A stretch of DNA of 64,000 bases. Origin: Microbacterium barkeri (GTDB lineage Bacteria; Actinomycetota; Actinomycetes; Actinomycetales; Microbacteriaceae). The position numbers and the translations under genes are program-made. The stretch covers positions 20,837-84,836 of the forward strand of contig NZ_BSEJ01000015.1 of assembly GCF_027921765.1 (NCBI RefSeq), given 5' to 3'. The notes below the pieces were generated by a model. That model had not been told where the DNA came from. It ran no database searches and saw nothing but the letters and a program-made list of their open reading frames with translations. Numbering within the stretch: the stretch's first letter is position 1; the number at the start of each line of letters is the position of its first letter. Below are positions 53,953 through 62,867 of the stretch, piece after piece.

Positions 53953-54573
53953 TCAGACGCGTCGCGCGACGTCGCGCCCCGCGGCGAAGCGGCTGAGCGC
54001 TCCGGTCGCCGCGAGTGCGCGCACGATCGCCCAGCCGCCGAGGCCTGCGATGACGGCGCCCGACAGCGTCGTCGACGCGATGTAGATGGCCGTGAAGGCC
54101 GCGTCGGCCCCCGCGTACCAGTTGACGATGTCGTTGATGCCGCAGGCGAGGCCCGCCGCAGCGCCCGCGAGCGCCGCGACGACGGGACCGAAGGCGCGGT
54201 ACAGGAAGATCGCGAGGACGATCTCGGCGCCGAGGCCCTGCACGAGGCCCGAGACGATCGTGAGCGGACCCCACTGGTTGCCGACGAGCGCCGAGATCAC
54301 GGCGGCGAGCAGCTCGGTGTAGAGCGCGGCGCCCGGCTTGCGGACGACGAGTCCGCCGATCACGCCCGCGATGAGCCACGGGCCGGCGACGAGGCCGCCG
54401 AGCCCGGGCAGGAGCGGGCTGAGCAGCGTGCTCGGCAGCTCGTAGGCGATGTTCCAGACGAGGAACACGACCGCGCACGCGACGCCGATCACGCTCGCGA
54501 CGACGATGTCGACGACCCGCCACGTGAAGCGGCGGCCGGTCGCGGTCTGTCCTGCGGAAACGGACGTGGACAT
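53953..54573 (-). CDS. ykoE: ECF transporter substrate-binding S component for hydroxymethylpyrimidine/thiamine (YkoE)
   Basis: 206 residues, five to six helices. V-V-D-I-V-V-A-S-V-I-G near residue 24, F-L-V-W-N near 43, L-P-G-L-G-G-L-V-A-G-P-W-L near 65, K-P-G-A-A-L-Y-T-E near 88 and W-Y-A-G-A-D (near 165) match YkoE. I chose ATG 54573 because the next upstream ATG (54597) lies inside the TPP aptamer. The ribosome site AGGAG (54583-54579) directly abuts the aptamer, so TPP binding should shut off translation. Confidence 0.93.
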   Translation of the reverse strand: MSTSVSAGQTATGRRFTWRVVDIVVASVIGVACAVVFLVWNIAYELPSTLLSPLLPGLGGLVAGPWLIAGVIGGLVVRKPGAALYTELLAAVISALVGNQWGPLTIVSGLVQGLGAEIVLAIFLYRAFGPVVAALAGAAAGLACGINDIVNWYAGADAAFTAIYIASTTLSGAVIAGLGGWAIVRALAATGALSRFAAGRDVARRV

Positions 54574-54579
54574 TCGTTC

Positions 54580-54668
54580 TCCTTCCTTCGCCGGCATGAC
54601 CCGGATCAGGTTCGACGGTCGACGCGCGGCTCGCGTCCTCTCAGTCCGGCTCGGCGGACTCCCGTGTG
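54580..54668 (-). ncRNA. TPP riboswitch (THI element)
   Basis: On the minus strand the aptamer shows the conserved blocks GGGAGTCC, ACTGAGAGG, GAACCTGATCCGGGT and CATGCCGGCG in order. These correspond to helix P2, the CTGAGA pyrimidine-binding loop and the P4-P5 pyrophosphate-binding part. It ends against the ykoE ribosome binding site, which suggests translational repression by thiamine diphosphate. Confidence 0.95.
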
Positions 54669-54734
54669 ATGTGGGCTGATTCTACTCGCATCCCACGAGC
54701 CGCTTCCCGTCTTCGCAGGAGCAGCGGGTACCGT

Positions 54735-56132
54735 ATGCGGGTGGCAATCGACGACATCCCTGCGGCGGAGACCGCGCCGTCGCAGGACGCCGCTGCGGCG
54801 CTCACGGCGCTCGGCTGGGTCGACCCCGACGCCGTCGCCGCATCGCGCACGGCCGGCGCGCTCCCCACGAGCCGCCTCGTGCCCGTCGAGCCGTCGCTCC
54901 TTCCGCCGCGCACGCGCCGCCGGTTCTGGCTCGGGCCGACCGTCACTCTCGGTGTGCTCACCCTCGGCTACGTCGCGTCCTGCGCGGTGTGGCCGCTCAC
55001 GAACGTCGCCCCCACCATCTCGGATCTCACCGTCGAGACGCCGATCGGCGAGGAGTTCCCCGTCACGTGGCCGGAGGACGGCATCGCCGCCCTCGCGGCG
55101 GAGGGCGGCCCCGGCGGCCCGATCGCCTCGAGCGACGAGGCGCTGCCGATGGCGAGCATCACGAAGATCATCACCGCGCTCATGATCATCGAGCGCGAGG
55201 GCCTCGAGCTGGGTCAGGATGGGCCGTCCTACGCCTTCACGCAGGCCGACAGCGACGAGTACTGGGCCTATCTCACGGCCGATGAGTCGTCGCTCGATGT
55301 CCCCGTGGGCGGCACGCTCACGCTGCGCGAGATGCTGCAGGGCGTCATGCTCGGCTCGGCGAACAACTACGTCGACCGGCTCGTCCTCGAGCTGTGGGGC
55401 ACGCAGGAGGCCTGGCTCGCCGACGCGCAGGCCTGGCTCGCGCAGCACGAGCTCACGGGCATCACGGTGGCCGACCCGAGCGGCATCGACCCGGCGAACA
55501 CCGCTGACGCGCGCTCGCTCATCCGCCTCGCCGAGATCGCGCTCGAGGATCCGGTCCTCGCGAGCATCATGGCCGAGGACTCGGTCGTGCTCCCGGGAGC
55601 GGGGCTCGTCGAGAACTCGAACCCGCTCATCGGGGACGAGGGCGTGGTCGGCCTGAAGACCGGCTCGCTGTGGTCGACGGGCACGCAGTACTGGAACCTC
55701 CTGTCCGCGAAGGAGGTCACGATCGGCCAGACGAGCGTGACGCTCTACGCCGCGGTCGTCGGCCAGCCCGACGACGACAGCCGCGCGATCGTGAGCCGCG
55801 AGCTCCTCGCGCAGCTCGAGGAGGGCATGCAGCTCACGACCGCGGTCGCCGCCGAGGTGCCCGTCGCGCACGTCAGGACCGAGTGGGGCGCGCAGAGCAC
55901 GATCGTGACCGCCGACGAGGCCCAGGTGATCTCGTGGCAGGGCGTCGCGCCATCCACCGATCCGTCGTACGAGGTCGAGCTCGGAGCCGAAGCCGGCGAC
56001 GAGGTCGGCACGCTGGCCGTGCAGGGCGGGATGGACGACACGAGCGTCGCGCTCACCCTCACCGACGACGTGCCCCCGCCCTCCTTCTGGTGGCGGCTCA
56101 CGCACCCGCTGTCGCTGCTCGGCCTCGACTGA
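54735..56132 (+). CDS. D-alanyl-D-alanine carboxypeptidase-like serine peptidase
   Basis: 465 residues. A cytoplasmic N-terminal region of about 60 residues precedes one membrane helix (70-92), so the catalytic domain faces the wall. Penicillin-binding motifs are present: S-x-x-K as A-S-I-T-K near 140, S-x-N as G-S-A-N-N near 210, K-T-G as G-L-K-T-G-S near 312. C-terminal 90 residues are beta-rich, with a short amphipathic end. Trims peptidoglycan stem peptides. Divergent from the TPP riboswitch; start at ATG 54735. Confidence 0.88.
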   Translation: MRVAIDDIPAAETAPSQDAAAALTALGWVDPDAVAASRTAGALPTSRLVPVEPSLLPPRTRRRFWLGPTVTLGVLTLGYVASCAVWPLTNVAPTISDLTVETPIGEEFPVTWPEDGIAALAAEGGPGGPIASSDEALPMASITKIITALMIIEREGLELGQDGPSYAFTQADSDEYWAYLTADESSLDVPVGGTLTLREMLQGVMLGSANNYVDRLVLELWGTQEAWLADAQAWLAQHELTGITVADPSGIDPANTADARSLIRLAEIALEDPVLASIMAEDSVVLPGAGLVENSNPLIGDEGVVGLKTGSLWSTGTQYWNLLSAKEVTIGQTSVTLYAAVVGQPDDDSRAIVSRELLAQLEEGMQLTTAVAAEVPVAHVRTEWGAQSTIVTADEAQVISWQGVAPSTDPSYEVELGAEAGDEVGTLAVQGGMDDTSVALTLTDDVPPPSFWWRLTHPLSLLGLD

Positions 56133-56149
56133 CCCGACCGCCCGAAGCC

Positions 56150-56209
56150 GGCCAAGCATGTCTCGCTCGGCGCGGGAAGCCGACCGCGCATGTCTCGCTC
56201 GGCGCGGGA
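56150..56209. repeat. 32-bp direct repeat with internal inverted repeat downstream of putA copy 2
   Basis: GCATGTCTCGCTCGGCGCGG followed by GA occurs at 56156-56177 and 56188-56209. CATGTCTC (56189-56196) is complementary to GAGACATG (56236-56243), so a hairpin can form. The 252 bp from 56133 to 56384 contain no gene. Confidence 0.7.
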
Positions 56210-56319
56210 TTCGGCCTCCCTATCCCGCCGGGAGTGAGACATGCAGATCGGGCGACATCCAGAGCGGCCGAGGTGCAGGGCGGGCGGCATGCAGATCGGG
56301 CGAGACGCGGACGGACGGG

Positions 56320-56359
56320 GTGACAGAGGCGGACCGCCCGTGACAGAGGCGGACCGCCC
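56320..56359. repeat. Perfect 20-bp tandem repeat, two copies
   Basis: GTGACAGAGGCGGACCGCCC at 56320-56339 and 56340-56359, without mismatch, 25 bp from the putA stop codon. The period equals that of the array beside putA copy 1, but the sequence is different. Confidence 0.8.
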
Positions 56360-56384
56360 CGGGAGGGAGCGGCCCGCCCTCTGA

Positions 56385-59300
56385 TCAGGCGTCGGCGAGA
56401 CCCGGAACGACGTACCGGCGCTCGTTGGCGAAGCGGTGCGCGGTGATGGACACCGCCTGCTCGTGGAGGAACGGCAGCATCTCCACGCGGCCGGCCGACG
56501 TCACGGGACCGTCGTACACCGCGACGTTGGGGGCGCCGTCCGTCGCCGCCACGACGTCGGCGAGCGCACCGCCGAGGAGGCGGATGCGCCCGCCCGTCTG
56601 GGCGAGGCGCGCCGCGCGGGCCGCCCACGCCTCCGCATCCTCGAACGCCACCTCGACGCCTGCGTCCGTCAGCCACGTCGCGACCCGCTCGGGAAGAGCA
56701 GTCGGCGTGCTCACGACGAGCTCTGCGCCGACACGCAGCCCCGCGGCCGCCACGCGCACGAGCTCCGCCGACGGGCGTCCGTCGAAGCGGATCGTCACGG
56801 GAACCGGCGCGTACCGGAGCACGTTCTGCTCGAGCCGGAGGCCCTGCACATCCCGCGCGACGCCGAACTCCTCCGCGAACGCGACGACGTCGGTCGCGAG
56901 CGCCTTCTCGAGCCACTCCGCGCCATCCGCGGTGCCGAGCGCCTCGACCGCGCGCCGTGCCGAGCCATCCACCCTGCTCGCCGTCGCGACGGGTGCATCC
57001 GTCCAGGTGCCGAGCCCGAAGAGGTAGCTGGGGCCGCCGGCCTTCGTCCCGGCGCCGACCGCCGACTTCTTCCAGCCGCCGAACGGCTGGCGCTCGACGA
57101 TCGCGCCGGTCGTGCCGCGGTTCACGTAGGCGTTGCCGACGTCGATGCGCGAGAGCCACCGGGCGATCTCGTCCTCGTCGAGGGCGTGCAGCCCCGACGT
57201 GAGGCCGTAGTCGACGGCGCGCACGAGGTCGATCGCCTCGTCGAGGGTCTCGGCCGTCATGATGCCCAGCACGGGGCCGAAGTACTCCGTGAGGTGGAAC
57301 TCGCTGCCGGGCTGCACGCCGTCGCGGATGCCGGGCGTCCACAGCGCGCCGGAGTCGTCGAGCTGCTTCGGCTCGCGGACCCACGTCTGACCGGGCTCGA
57401 GCTCGGTGAGGACGCGGCGGAGCTTGCCCTCAGCGGGGCCGATGAGAGGGCCGATCCGGGCGGCGGCCTGCCACGGCATGCCCACCTCGTAGCCCTCGAC
57501 GGCGTCGACGAGCTGGCGGCGGAACCGCTCGCTGCGGGCGACCGATCCCACGAGGATGACGAGCGACGCCGCCGAGCACTTCTGGCCGGCGTGGCCGAAC
57601 GCCGAGTACGCGACGTCCTTCGCGGCGAGGTCGAGGTCCGCCGACGGGGTGACGATGATCGCGTTCTTCCCGCTCGTCTCGGCGAGGAGCGGGAGGTCGC
57701 GCCGGAACGACCGGAAGAGCTCGGCGGTCTCGTACGCGCCGGTGAGGATGACGCGCTCGACGCGCTCGTGCGACACGAGACGGCGCCCCAGCTCGTTCTC
57801 CTCGACCCGCGCGAGACGCAGCACGTCACGCGGAACGCCCGCCTCCCACAGCGCCTCGGCGAGCACGGCGCCGCAGCGTCGCGCCTGCGACGCCGGCTTG
57901 AGGATCACCGGCGACCCTGCGGCGAGCGCGGCGAGGGTCGAGCCTGCGGGGATGGCCACGGGGAAGTTCCAGGGCGGCGTCACGACGGTGAGGCGGACGG
58001 GCTCGAACGCGGCCCCGTCGACCTCGGCGAGTCGCAGGGCGCTCTCGGCGTAGTAGTGCGCGAAGTCGATCGCCTCGGAGACCTCGGGGTCACCCTGCTC
58101 GATGACCTTGCCGCACTCGGACCCCATGACCTCGAGCAGCTCGGCGCGCCGGGCCTCGAGGATGTCGCCCGCGCGATGCAGGATCGCCGCGCGCTCCGCG
58201 GGGGCGAGCGCACGCCATCCCTCGCCCGCCGCGACCGCGCCGTCGACGACGGCGTCGACCTCCTCGAGCGTGCGGAGCGTGTGCGCGGCGAGCGTCTCCT
58301 CGCCCAGGGTCGACGCCGCCATGCGGGCGCGGATCTCCGCGGCCCAGGCCCGGTTGCCGGCGATGCTCGGGTCGCTGTCGGGCGCGTTGCGGAAGCCGTC
58401 GCGCGGACCCTCGGGCTGCGGCTCACGGCGATCCTGCACCCGGTTGGACGGGGGCACGTCGCTCGGCATGAGGTCGATCGACGCGAGGAAGCGGTCGCGC
58501 TCGCGCGCGAACAGGGCGGGATCGGCGTCGAGGTCGAACACGGCCGACATGAAGTTCTCCGGGCTCGCGCCCTCCTCGAGGCGGCGGATGAGGTACGCGA
58601 TCGCGACGTCGAACTCGTCGGGGTGCACGACCGGCGTGTAGAGGAGGAGCGACCCGACCTCGCGGCGCACGACCGCGGCCTGAGCCTTGGCCATCCCGAG
58701 GAGCATCTCGAACTCGAGGCCCGGGCCGCCGGCGATGCCGCGGCGCTTCGCGAGCAGCCACGCGAGCGCGATGTCGAAGAGGTTGTGGCCCGCGACGCCG
58801 ATGCGCACCGATCGCACGCGCTCGGGGTGCAGCGCGTAGTCGAGCACGGCCTTGTACGACGCGTCGCTGTGCTGCTTGCTCGGCCAGGTCGCGAGCGGCC
58901 AGCCGTGGGTCTCCGCGTCGACCTGCTCCATGGGGAGGTTCGCGCCCTTCACCACGCGGACCTTGATCGGGGCGCCGCCTCCCGCGGCGCGCTCACTCGC
59001 CCATTCCTGAAGGCGCATCATCGCGCCGAGCGCGTCGGGGAGGTATGCCTGGAGGACGATGCCGGCCTCGACGTCGTGGAACTCCGGGCGCTCGAGAAGG
59101 CGCATGAACACCGCGAGCGTGAGGTCGAGGTCCTTGAACTCCTCCATGTCGAGGTTGATGAACGTGCCGTTCGCGCGAGCGGCCGTGTAGAGCGGCGCAA
59201 GCGCGGCGACGGCGTGGTCGACGGCCTCGTCGAACGCCCACGGGCTGTGCGGCGCGACGGTCGAGGACACCTTGATCGAGACGTAGTCGACGTCGTCGCG

Positions 59301-59840
59301 CTCGATGAGGCGTCGGGTTCCGGCGAGGCGCTTGTCGGCCTCGCGCTGGCCGAGGATGGCCTCGCCGAGGAGGTTCACGTTGAGGCGGATGCCCTCGCCG
59401 CGCAGGCGCGCGAGCGTCGATCCGAGCTTCTCGTCGCGCGCATCGACGATGAGGTGCCGGACCATCCGGCGCAGGACGGCGCGGCTCGCAGGCACGACGA
59501 CGCGCGGGAGGACGGGCGCGAGCGCGCCGCCGAGACGGATGAGCCCGCGCAGCGGTGCCGGCAGGAAGCGCGGGATGAGCGGCACGAGACCGGCGAGACA
59601 GCGCGCGGCGACGCGCGTGTCCTCGGGGCGCACGACGCCGTCGACGAAGCCGACGGTGAAGGCCAGGCCGTTGGGGTCGCGGAGGACGCCGGCGAGGTTC
59701 TTCGCGGCTGCGTCGACCTTCTCGTCGCGCGCCTCGCGCAGCCAGGTGCGGACGAGCGCGATCGCCTCCTCCGCGAGCTGCGGGTCGATGCCGGGGACGT
59801 GTGCCGCCTCGTGAGCGGATGACGGGGGTGCGATGGTCAT
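56385..59840 (-). CDS. putA: Bifunctional proline dehydrogenase / glutamate-semialdehyde dehydrogenase (PutA), copy 2
   Basis: 1151 residues, about 90 fewer than copy 1, mainly in the linker between domains. Proline dehydrogenase barrel: I-N-L-D-M-E-E-F-K-D near 230, R-V-V-K-G-A-N-L near 297, V-H-P-D-E-F-D near 406. Aldehyde dehydrogenase: P-W-N-F-P-V-A-I near 625, E-T-S-G-K-N-A near 722, catalytic Cys in G-Q-K-C-S-A-A near 755. C-terminal region I-T-A-H-R-F matches copy 1. ATG 59840 chosen over a much longer upstream frame that is antisense to lysR. Divergent LysR gene 99 bp away is the likely activator. Confidence 0.95.
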   Translation of the reverse strand: MTIAPPSSAHEAAHVPGIDPQLAEEAIALVRTWLREARDEKVDAAAKNLAGVLRDPNGLAFTVGFVDGVVRPEDTRVAARCLAGLVPLIPRFLPAPLRGLIRLGGALAPVLPRVVVPASRAVLRRMVRHLIVDARDEKLGSTLARLRGEGIRLNVNLLGEAILGQREADKRLAGTRRLIERDDVDYVSIKVSSTVAPHSPWAFDEAVDHAVAALAPLYTAARANGTFINLDMEEFKDLDLTLAVFMRLLERPEFHDVEAGIVLQAYLPDALGAMMRLQEWASERAAGGGAPIKVRVVKGANLPMEQVDAETHGWPLATWPSKQHSDASYKAVLDYALHPERVRSVRIGVAGHNLFDIALAWLLAKRRGIAGGPGLEFEMLLGMAKAQAAVVRREVGSLLLYTPVVHPDEFDVAIAYLIRRLEEGASPENFMSAVFDLDADPALFARERDRFLASIDLMPSDVPPSNRVQDRREPQPEGPRDGFRNAPDSDPSIAGNRAWAAEIRARMAASTLGEETLAAHTLRTLEEVDAVVDGAVAAGEGWRALAPAERAAILHRAGDILEARRAELLEVMGSECGKVIEQGDPEVSEAIDFAHYYAESALRLAEVDGAAFEPVRLTVVTPPWNFPVAIPAGSTLAALAAGSPVILKPASQARRCGAVLAEALWEAGVPRDVLRLARVEENELGRRLVSHERVERVILTGAYETAELFRSFRRDLPLLAETSGKNAIIVTPSADLDLAAKDVAYSAFGHAGQKCSAASLVILVGSVARSERFRRQLVDAVEGYEVGMPWQAAARIGPLIGPAEGKLRRVLTELEPGQTWVREPKQLDDSGALWTPGIRDGVQPGSEFHLTEYFGPVLGIMTAETLDEAIDLVRAVDYGLTSGLHALDEDEIARWLSRIDVGNAYVNRGTTGAIVERQPFGGWKKSAVGAGTKAGGPSYLFGLGTWTDAPVATASRVDGSARRAVEALGTADGAEWLEKALATDVVAFAEEFGVARDVQGLRLEQNVLRYAPVPVTIRFDGRPSAELVRVAAAGLRVGAELVVSTPTALPERVATWLTDAGVEVAFEDAEAWAARAARLAQTGGRIRLLGGALADVVAATDGAPNVAVYDGPVTSAGRVEMLPFLHEQAVSITAHRFANERRYVVPGLADA

Positions 59841-59922
59841 GGCGAGGTCTTTCTCGAGAGGATCGCTCTCATTGTGCGGCCGTCGACCATCCGGCAAAAG
59901 CGCACGTTTTCGCGCATGACCT

Positions 59923-59937
59923 TTCGATATTCTCGAA
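59923..59937. promoter_or_regulatory. LysR-type binding site
   Basis: TTCGA-TATTC-TCGAA, an inverted repeat of the T-N11-A form, between the divergent putA and lysR genes and just before the lysR ATG. Confidence 0.6.
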
Positions 59938-59939
59938 CG

Positions 59940-60839
59940 ATGGCGACTCCCTGGAACAGCCGCGGTCTCCTGCTCCTGCACGAGCTCCGCATGCGCGGCA
60001 CCCTCTCGGCCGTCGCGGCCGCGCGCAGCTACAGCGCATCGACCGTGTCGCATCAGCTGCAGCAGCTCGAGAGGGAGGTCGGCCTCCCCCTCCTCGAGCC
60101 CGAGGGGCGAGGCCTGCGCCTGACGGCAGCGGGCGAGGCGGTCGCCCGCCACGCCGCGCAGCTGCTCGCTGCCGAGGAGGCGCTGCGCGGCGAGCTCGCG
60201 GCCCTGGCGCCCGACGCGGCGCCGCTGCGGATCGCGGCGCTCCAGACGAGCGCGCGCACGCTCATCCCCCGCATGCTCGACGCCCTTCGCGACGCCCTCC
60301 CCGCGCTGCGCGTCGAGGTGATCGTCACCCCTCCCGAGCACGGCCTCTTCGAGACTGAGGCCGGGGGCTTCGATCTCGCGATGGCCGAGCAGTACCCGGG
60401 CCATACTCGGCCGCATCGCGCCGGTCTCGACCGCGAGCTGCTCGGCCGCGACCCGATCCGCTTCGCCGCGGGACCCGCGAGCGGCATCGCGTCGCTCTCC
60501 GACGCGCGCGAGGCGGCCTGGGTGATGGAGCCCGAGGGGACAGCCGCCCGCGCGTGGGCGGTGCAGCAGTGCCGGGCTGCGGGGTTCGAGCCCGACATCC
60601 GGTATGAGGCGACGGACCTCTCCGCGCACCTCCGTCTCATCGCCGCCGGGCATGCCGTCGGGCTCATCCCGGGGCTCGCCGTCGCGGCCGACGAGGCAGA
60701 GCCGCGGCTCGTGGACCTGCCCGGCTCGCCGCACCGCGAGATCTTCACCTCGACGCGCGTGTCGGCACAGCGTCTGCCCGGGCTCCGGATCGCCCGCGAC
60801 GCCCTCGCGGAGGCGTTCCGCTCGCTCCCCGAGACCTGA
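59940..60839 (+). CDS. LysR-family regulator, probable PutA activator
   Basis: 299 residues. The N-terminal winged helix contains L-R-M-R-G-T-L-S-A-V-A-A-A near 17 and S-A-S-T-V-S-H-Q-L-Q-Q-L-E-R-E near 34, typical LysR. Residues 90-290 form the effector-binding domain (D-L-A-M-A-E near 143, V-G-L-I-P-G-L near 239). Divergent to putA copy 2, with a T-N11-A palindrome between them, so proline or a related compound is the likely co-inducer. ATG 59940 starts right after the palindrome. Confidence 0.9.
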   Translation: MATPWNSRGLLLLHELRMRGTLSAVAAARSYSASTVSHQLQQLEREVGLPLLEPEGRGLRLTAAGEAVARHAAQLLAAEEALRGELAALAPDAAPLRIAALQTSARTLIPRMLDALRDALPALRVEVIVTPPEHGLFETEAGGFDLAMAEQYPGHTRPHRAGLDRELLGRDPIRFAAGPASGIASLSDAREAAWVMEPEGTAARAWAVQQCRAAGFEPDIRYEATDLSAHLRLIAAGHAVGLIPGLAVAADEAEPRLVDLPGSPHREIFTSTRVSAQRLPGLRIARDALAEAFRSLPET

Positions 60840-60898
60840 GTCGCACCTCAGCGGGACGCCGCGACGAGGATGCCGCCGAGATGTGATGGGCTGGAGTC

Positions 60899-61885
60899 GT
60901 GGATGAGACGCAGTGGCTGTGGGTGGCAGGCGCGGGGTGCGGTGTGCTCCTCATCGCGATCGTGGTGCTCGTCATCGCGAACCGCCGCGGCAGGGAGCGC
61001 GCACGTCGTCGTCTGGCGGAGATCGAGGTCGCGAGTGCGACGCGCGCCGCGGAGCTGACCCGCGCGCATGAGGACCAGGTCGCGACGCTGGCGGCCGAGC
61101 ACGAGAGCCGGCTCGCCGCGGTATCCGACGATCACGAGCGCGAGACCATGCGACTGCGCGCCGAGACGGCGGCGTCGATGGAGGTGGCACGCCGCACGCG
61201 CGAGACGCTCGCGACGGGGCTGAAGTGGGAGGCCGCATCGCGTCGGCTCATCCTCGCCGCGTGCGAGCAGCTCGGTCTTCGCGGGAGCCTCCACACGAAC
61301 GTCGTGTTCATGCCCTCCGACGCGCTCGAGACGCGGACCTTCGTCACGCAGATCGACCACGTGCTCCTGCTCGACGGCGCGCGGCTCGTCATCGAGAACA
61401 AGCGCTGGCAGGGCGTGCTCTTCGACGGCGTGCGGCCATCCGCCGTGCACGAGGCGTTCGGCAAGCTCGTCGACGAGAACGACCTCGGCGAGCACTTCGC
61501 CGTGCAGCTGCGCCGCGATCCCGAGTCGCCGCAGTCGATCACCGTGAACCGCCATCTCGGCGAGCGGGCGCCCGTCGTGCAGGTGCGGCGTCAGGCGCAG
61601 CAGCTCTCGCGCTTCGTCGAGCAGGAGCTGTCGGAGCCGATCTGGTTCGACACCTGCGTGCTCTACTCGCACGAGCGGGCCGAGGCGCACCTCCGACAGC
61701 GAGACCAGTCATCGGGCGGGGCGAGCACGTGGGTCGTCGCGGGTGCCGACGGACTCATCGCTTGCCTCGAGTCGTTCGCGAGCCGGACCGGCAACGACGA
61801 CACGCGGCGAGACGACGCGGCCCTGTTCGAGACGCTGTCCGCCCTCGGCGCCGACGCGACGCGCTTCGGGCCTGACGAGAGCTGA
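60899..61885 (+). CDS. Membrane-anchored NERD-domain protein
   Basis: 328 residues. One N-terminal membrane helix (8-28), then a long charged coiled coil (30-105), then a nuclease-related (NERD) domain: G-L-K-W-E (near 104), I-D-H-V-L-L-L-D-G near 150 and V-I-E-N-K-R-W-Q-G near 163 give the D-x(n)-E-x-K active site of the restriction-nuclease fold. R-R-Q-A-Q-Q-L near 228 is the C-terminal conserved piece. The GTG start follows the LysR gene by 59 bp. The biological role of such proteins is not known. Confidence 0.8.
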   Translation: MDETQWLWVAGAGCGVLLIAIVVLVIANRRGRERARRRLAEIEVASATRAAELTRAHEDQVATLAAEHESRLAAVSDDHERETMRLRAETAASMEVARRTRETLATGLKWEAASRRLILAACEQLGLRGSLHTNVVFMPSDALETRTFVTQIDHVLLLDGARLVIENKRWQGVLFDGVRPSAVHEAFGKLVDENDLGEHFAVQLRRDPESPQSITVNRHLGERAPVVQVRRQAQQLSRFVEQELSEPIWFDTCVLYSHERAEAHLRQRDQSSGGASTWVVAGADGLIACLESFASRTGNDDTRRDDAALFETLSALGADATRFGPDES

Positions 61886-61912
61886 TCGACCGGGCGCGCG
61901 GGCGCGCGCTTC

Positions 61913-62845
61913 TCAGCCCGGGACGTGCGCGCGCGTCCAGGCGTCGATCGCTGCGCGCTCGGTCTGCATGAACGCGTTGATCGCGTCGGTCGCGGCGCGA
62001 TCGTGCGCGATGGCGCGCCCGTCGATCGCGGTGACGGACTGCACGAACGATGCGCCCATCATCCACACCTGGTCGGCCGCGTGCAGCCGCTCGACCTCGA
62101 CGTCCTCGTAGGCGACCTCGAGGCCGTTCAGCGACGCCCAGGCGAAGAGCTCGACCTGCGTCGTGCCGTGGAGGATGCCGATCCGCGGATGCGGCGTCAC
62201 GACTCGGGCGCCCTCGCGCAGGACGATCGACGACTGCGGCCCCTCCAGAACGAAGCCGTCGCGGGTCACGTAGACGCCGTTCTGGGCTCCCCGTCGCTCG
62301 TACTCGCGCCGCGCCGCCATGTTCGTCGCATACGAGAGGGTCTTGGCGCCGAGAAGCAGCCACGGTGCGCGCTGAGCGGAATCGCGCAGGAGCTCGCGCT
62401 CGAGCGTGGCCACCTCGATCTCGGGCTTCTTGGGAGCGAACCCGGGGTCGATGATCGCGAAGACGGTCGGGGACGTCGGCACATCGACCGCCGACAGGGT
62501 CGCATCGACCCCGCGCGTGATCACGAGCTTGACGTGGGCGCGGGCGATCGGGCTCATCCGCCGGATGGCCGCGCGCACGAACAGGTCGAGCGCGCGGACG
62601 TTCGGGGTCGGCAGGTCGAGCGCGGCCGCTGACTGGAGGAGGCGCCGCACGTGGAGGTGCCAGGCGAGCGGCACGTCGTCGACGATCGTCGTGGCCTCGA
62701 AGACCCCGTCGCCGCGGAGCAGCCCGAGGTCGAACGCGGACACGCTCGCGGCGGCGGGGTCGATCGCGCGGATGTCGGGCTCGCCCGCGAAGGACGTGTC
62801 GAGGAGCTGGTCGGCCCGCCCGAAGAACACTCCGAAATCGCTCAT
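61913..62845 (-). CDS. pabC: Aminotransferase class IV, probable aminodeoxychorismate lyase
   Basis: 310 residues, PLP fold type IV. F-D-L-G-L-L-R-G-D-G-V-F-E-A near 38, PLP Lys in L-L-G-A-K-T-L-S-Y near 168, and E-G-P-Q-S-S-I near 201 are family landmarks. The R-G-D-G-V-F-E start is usual in actinobacterial PabC, which releases pyruvate from aminodeoxychorismate to give para-aminobenzoate for folate. A branched-chain or D-amino-acid aminotransferase is possible. No pabA/pabB nearby. Confidence 0.82.
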   Translation of the reverse strand: MSDFGVFFGRADQLLDTSFAGEPDIRAIDPAAASVSAFDLGLLRGDGVFEATTIVDDVPLAWHLHVRRLLQSAAALDLPTPNVRALDLFVRAAIRRMSPIARAHVKLVITRGVDATLSAVDVPTSPTVFAIIDPGFAPKKPEIEVATLERELLRDSAQRAPWLLLGAKTLSYATNMAARREYERRGAQNGVYVTRDGFVLEGPQSSIVLREGARVVTPHPRIGILHGTTQVELFAWASLNGLEVAYEDVEVERLHAADQVWMMGASFVQSVTAIDGRAIAHDRAATDAINAFMQTERAAIDAWTRAHVPG

Positions 62846-62867
62846 GGGATCACGCTAGTGCCGGGGT

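Noticed and set aside
54574..54597. An upstream start for ykoE at 54597
   Set aside because: It lies inside the TPP aptamer and lacks its own ribosome site.
59841..60734. A 300-residue N-terminal extension of PutA copy 2
   Set aside because: It is antisense to the LysR gene and covers the divergent promoter; the ATG at 59840 gives the normal PutA N-terminus.
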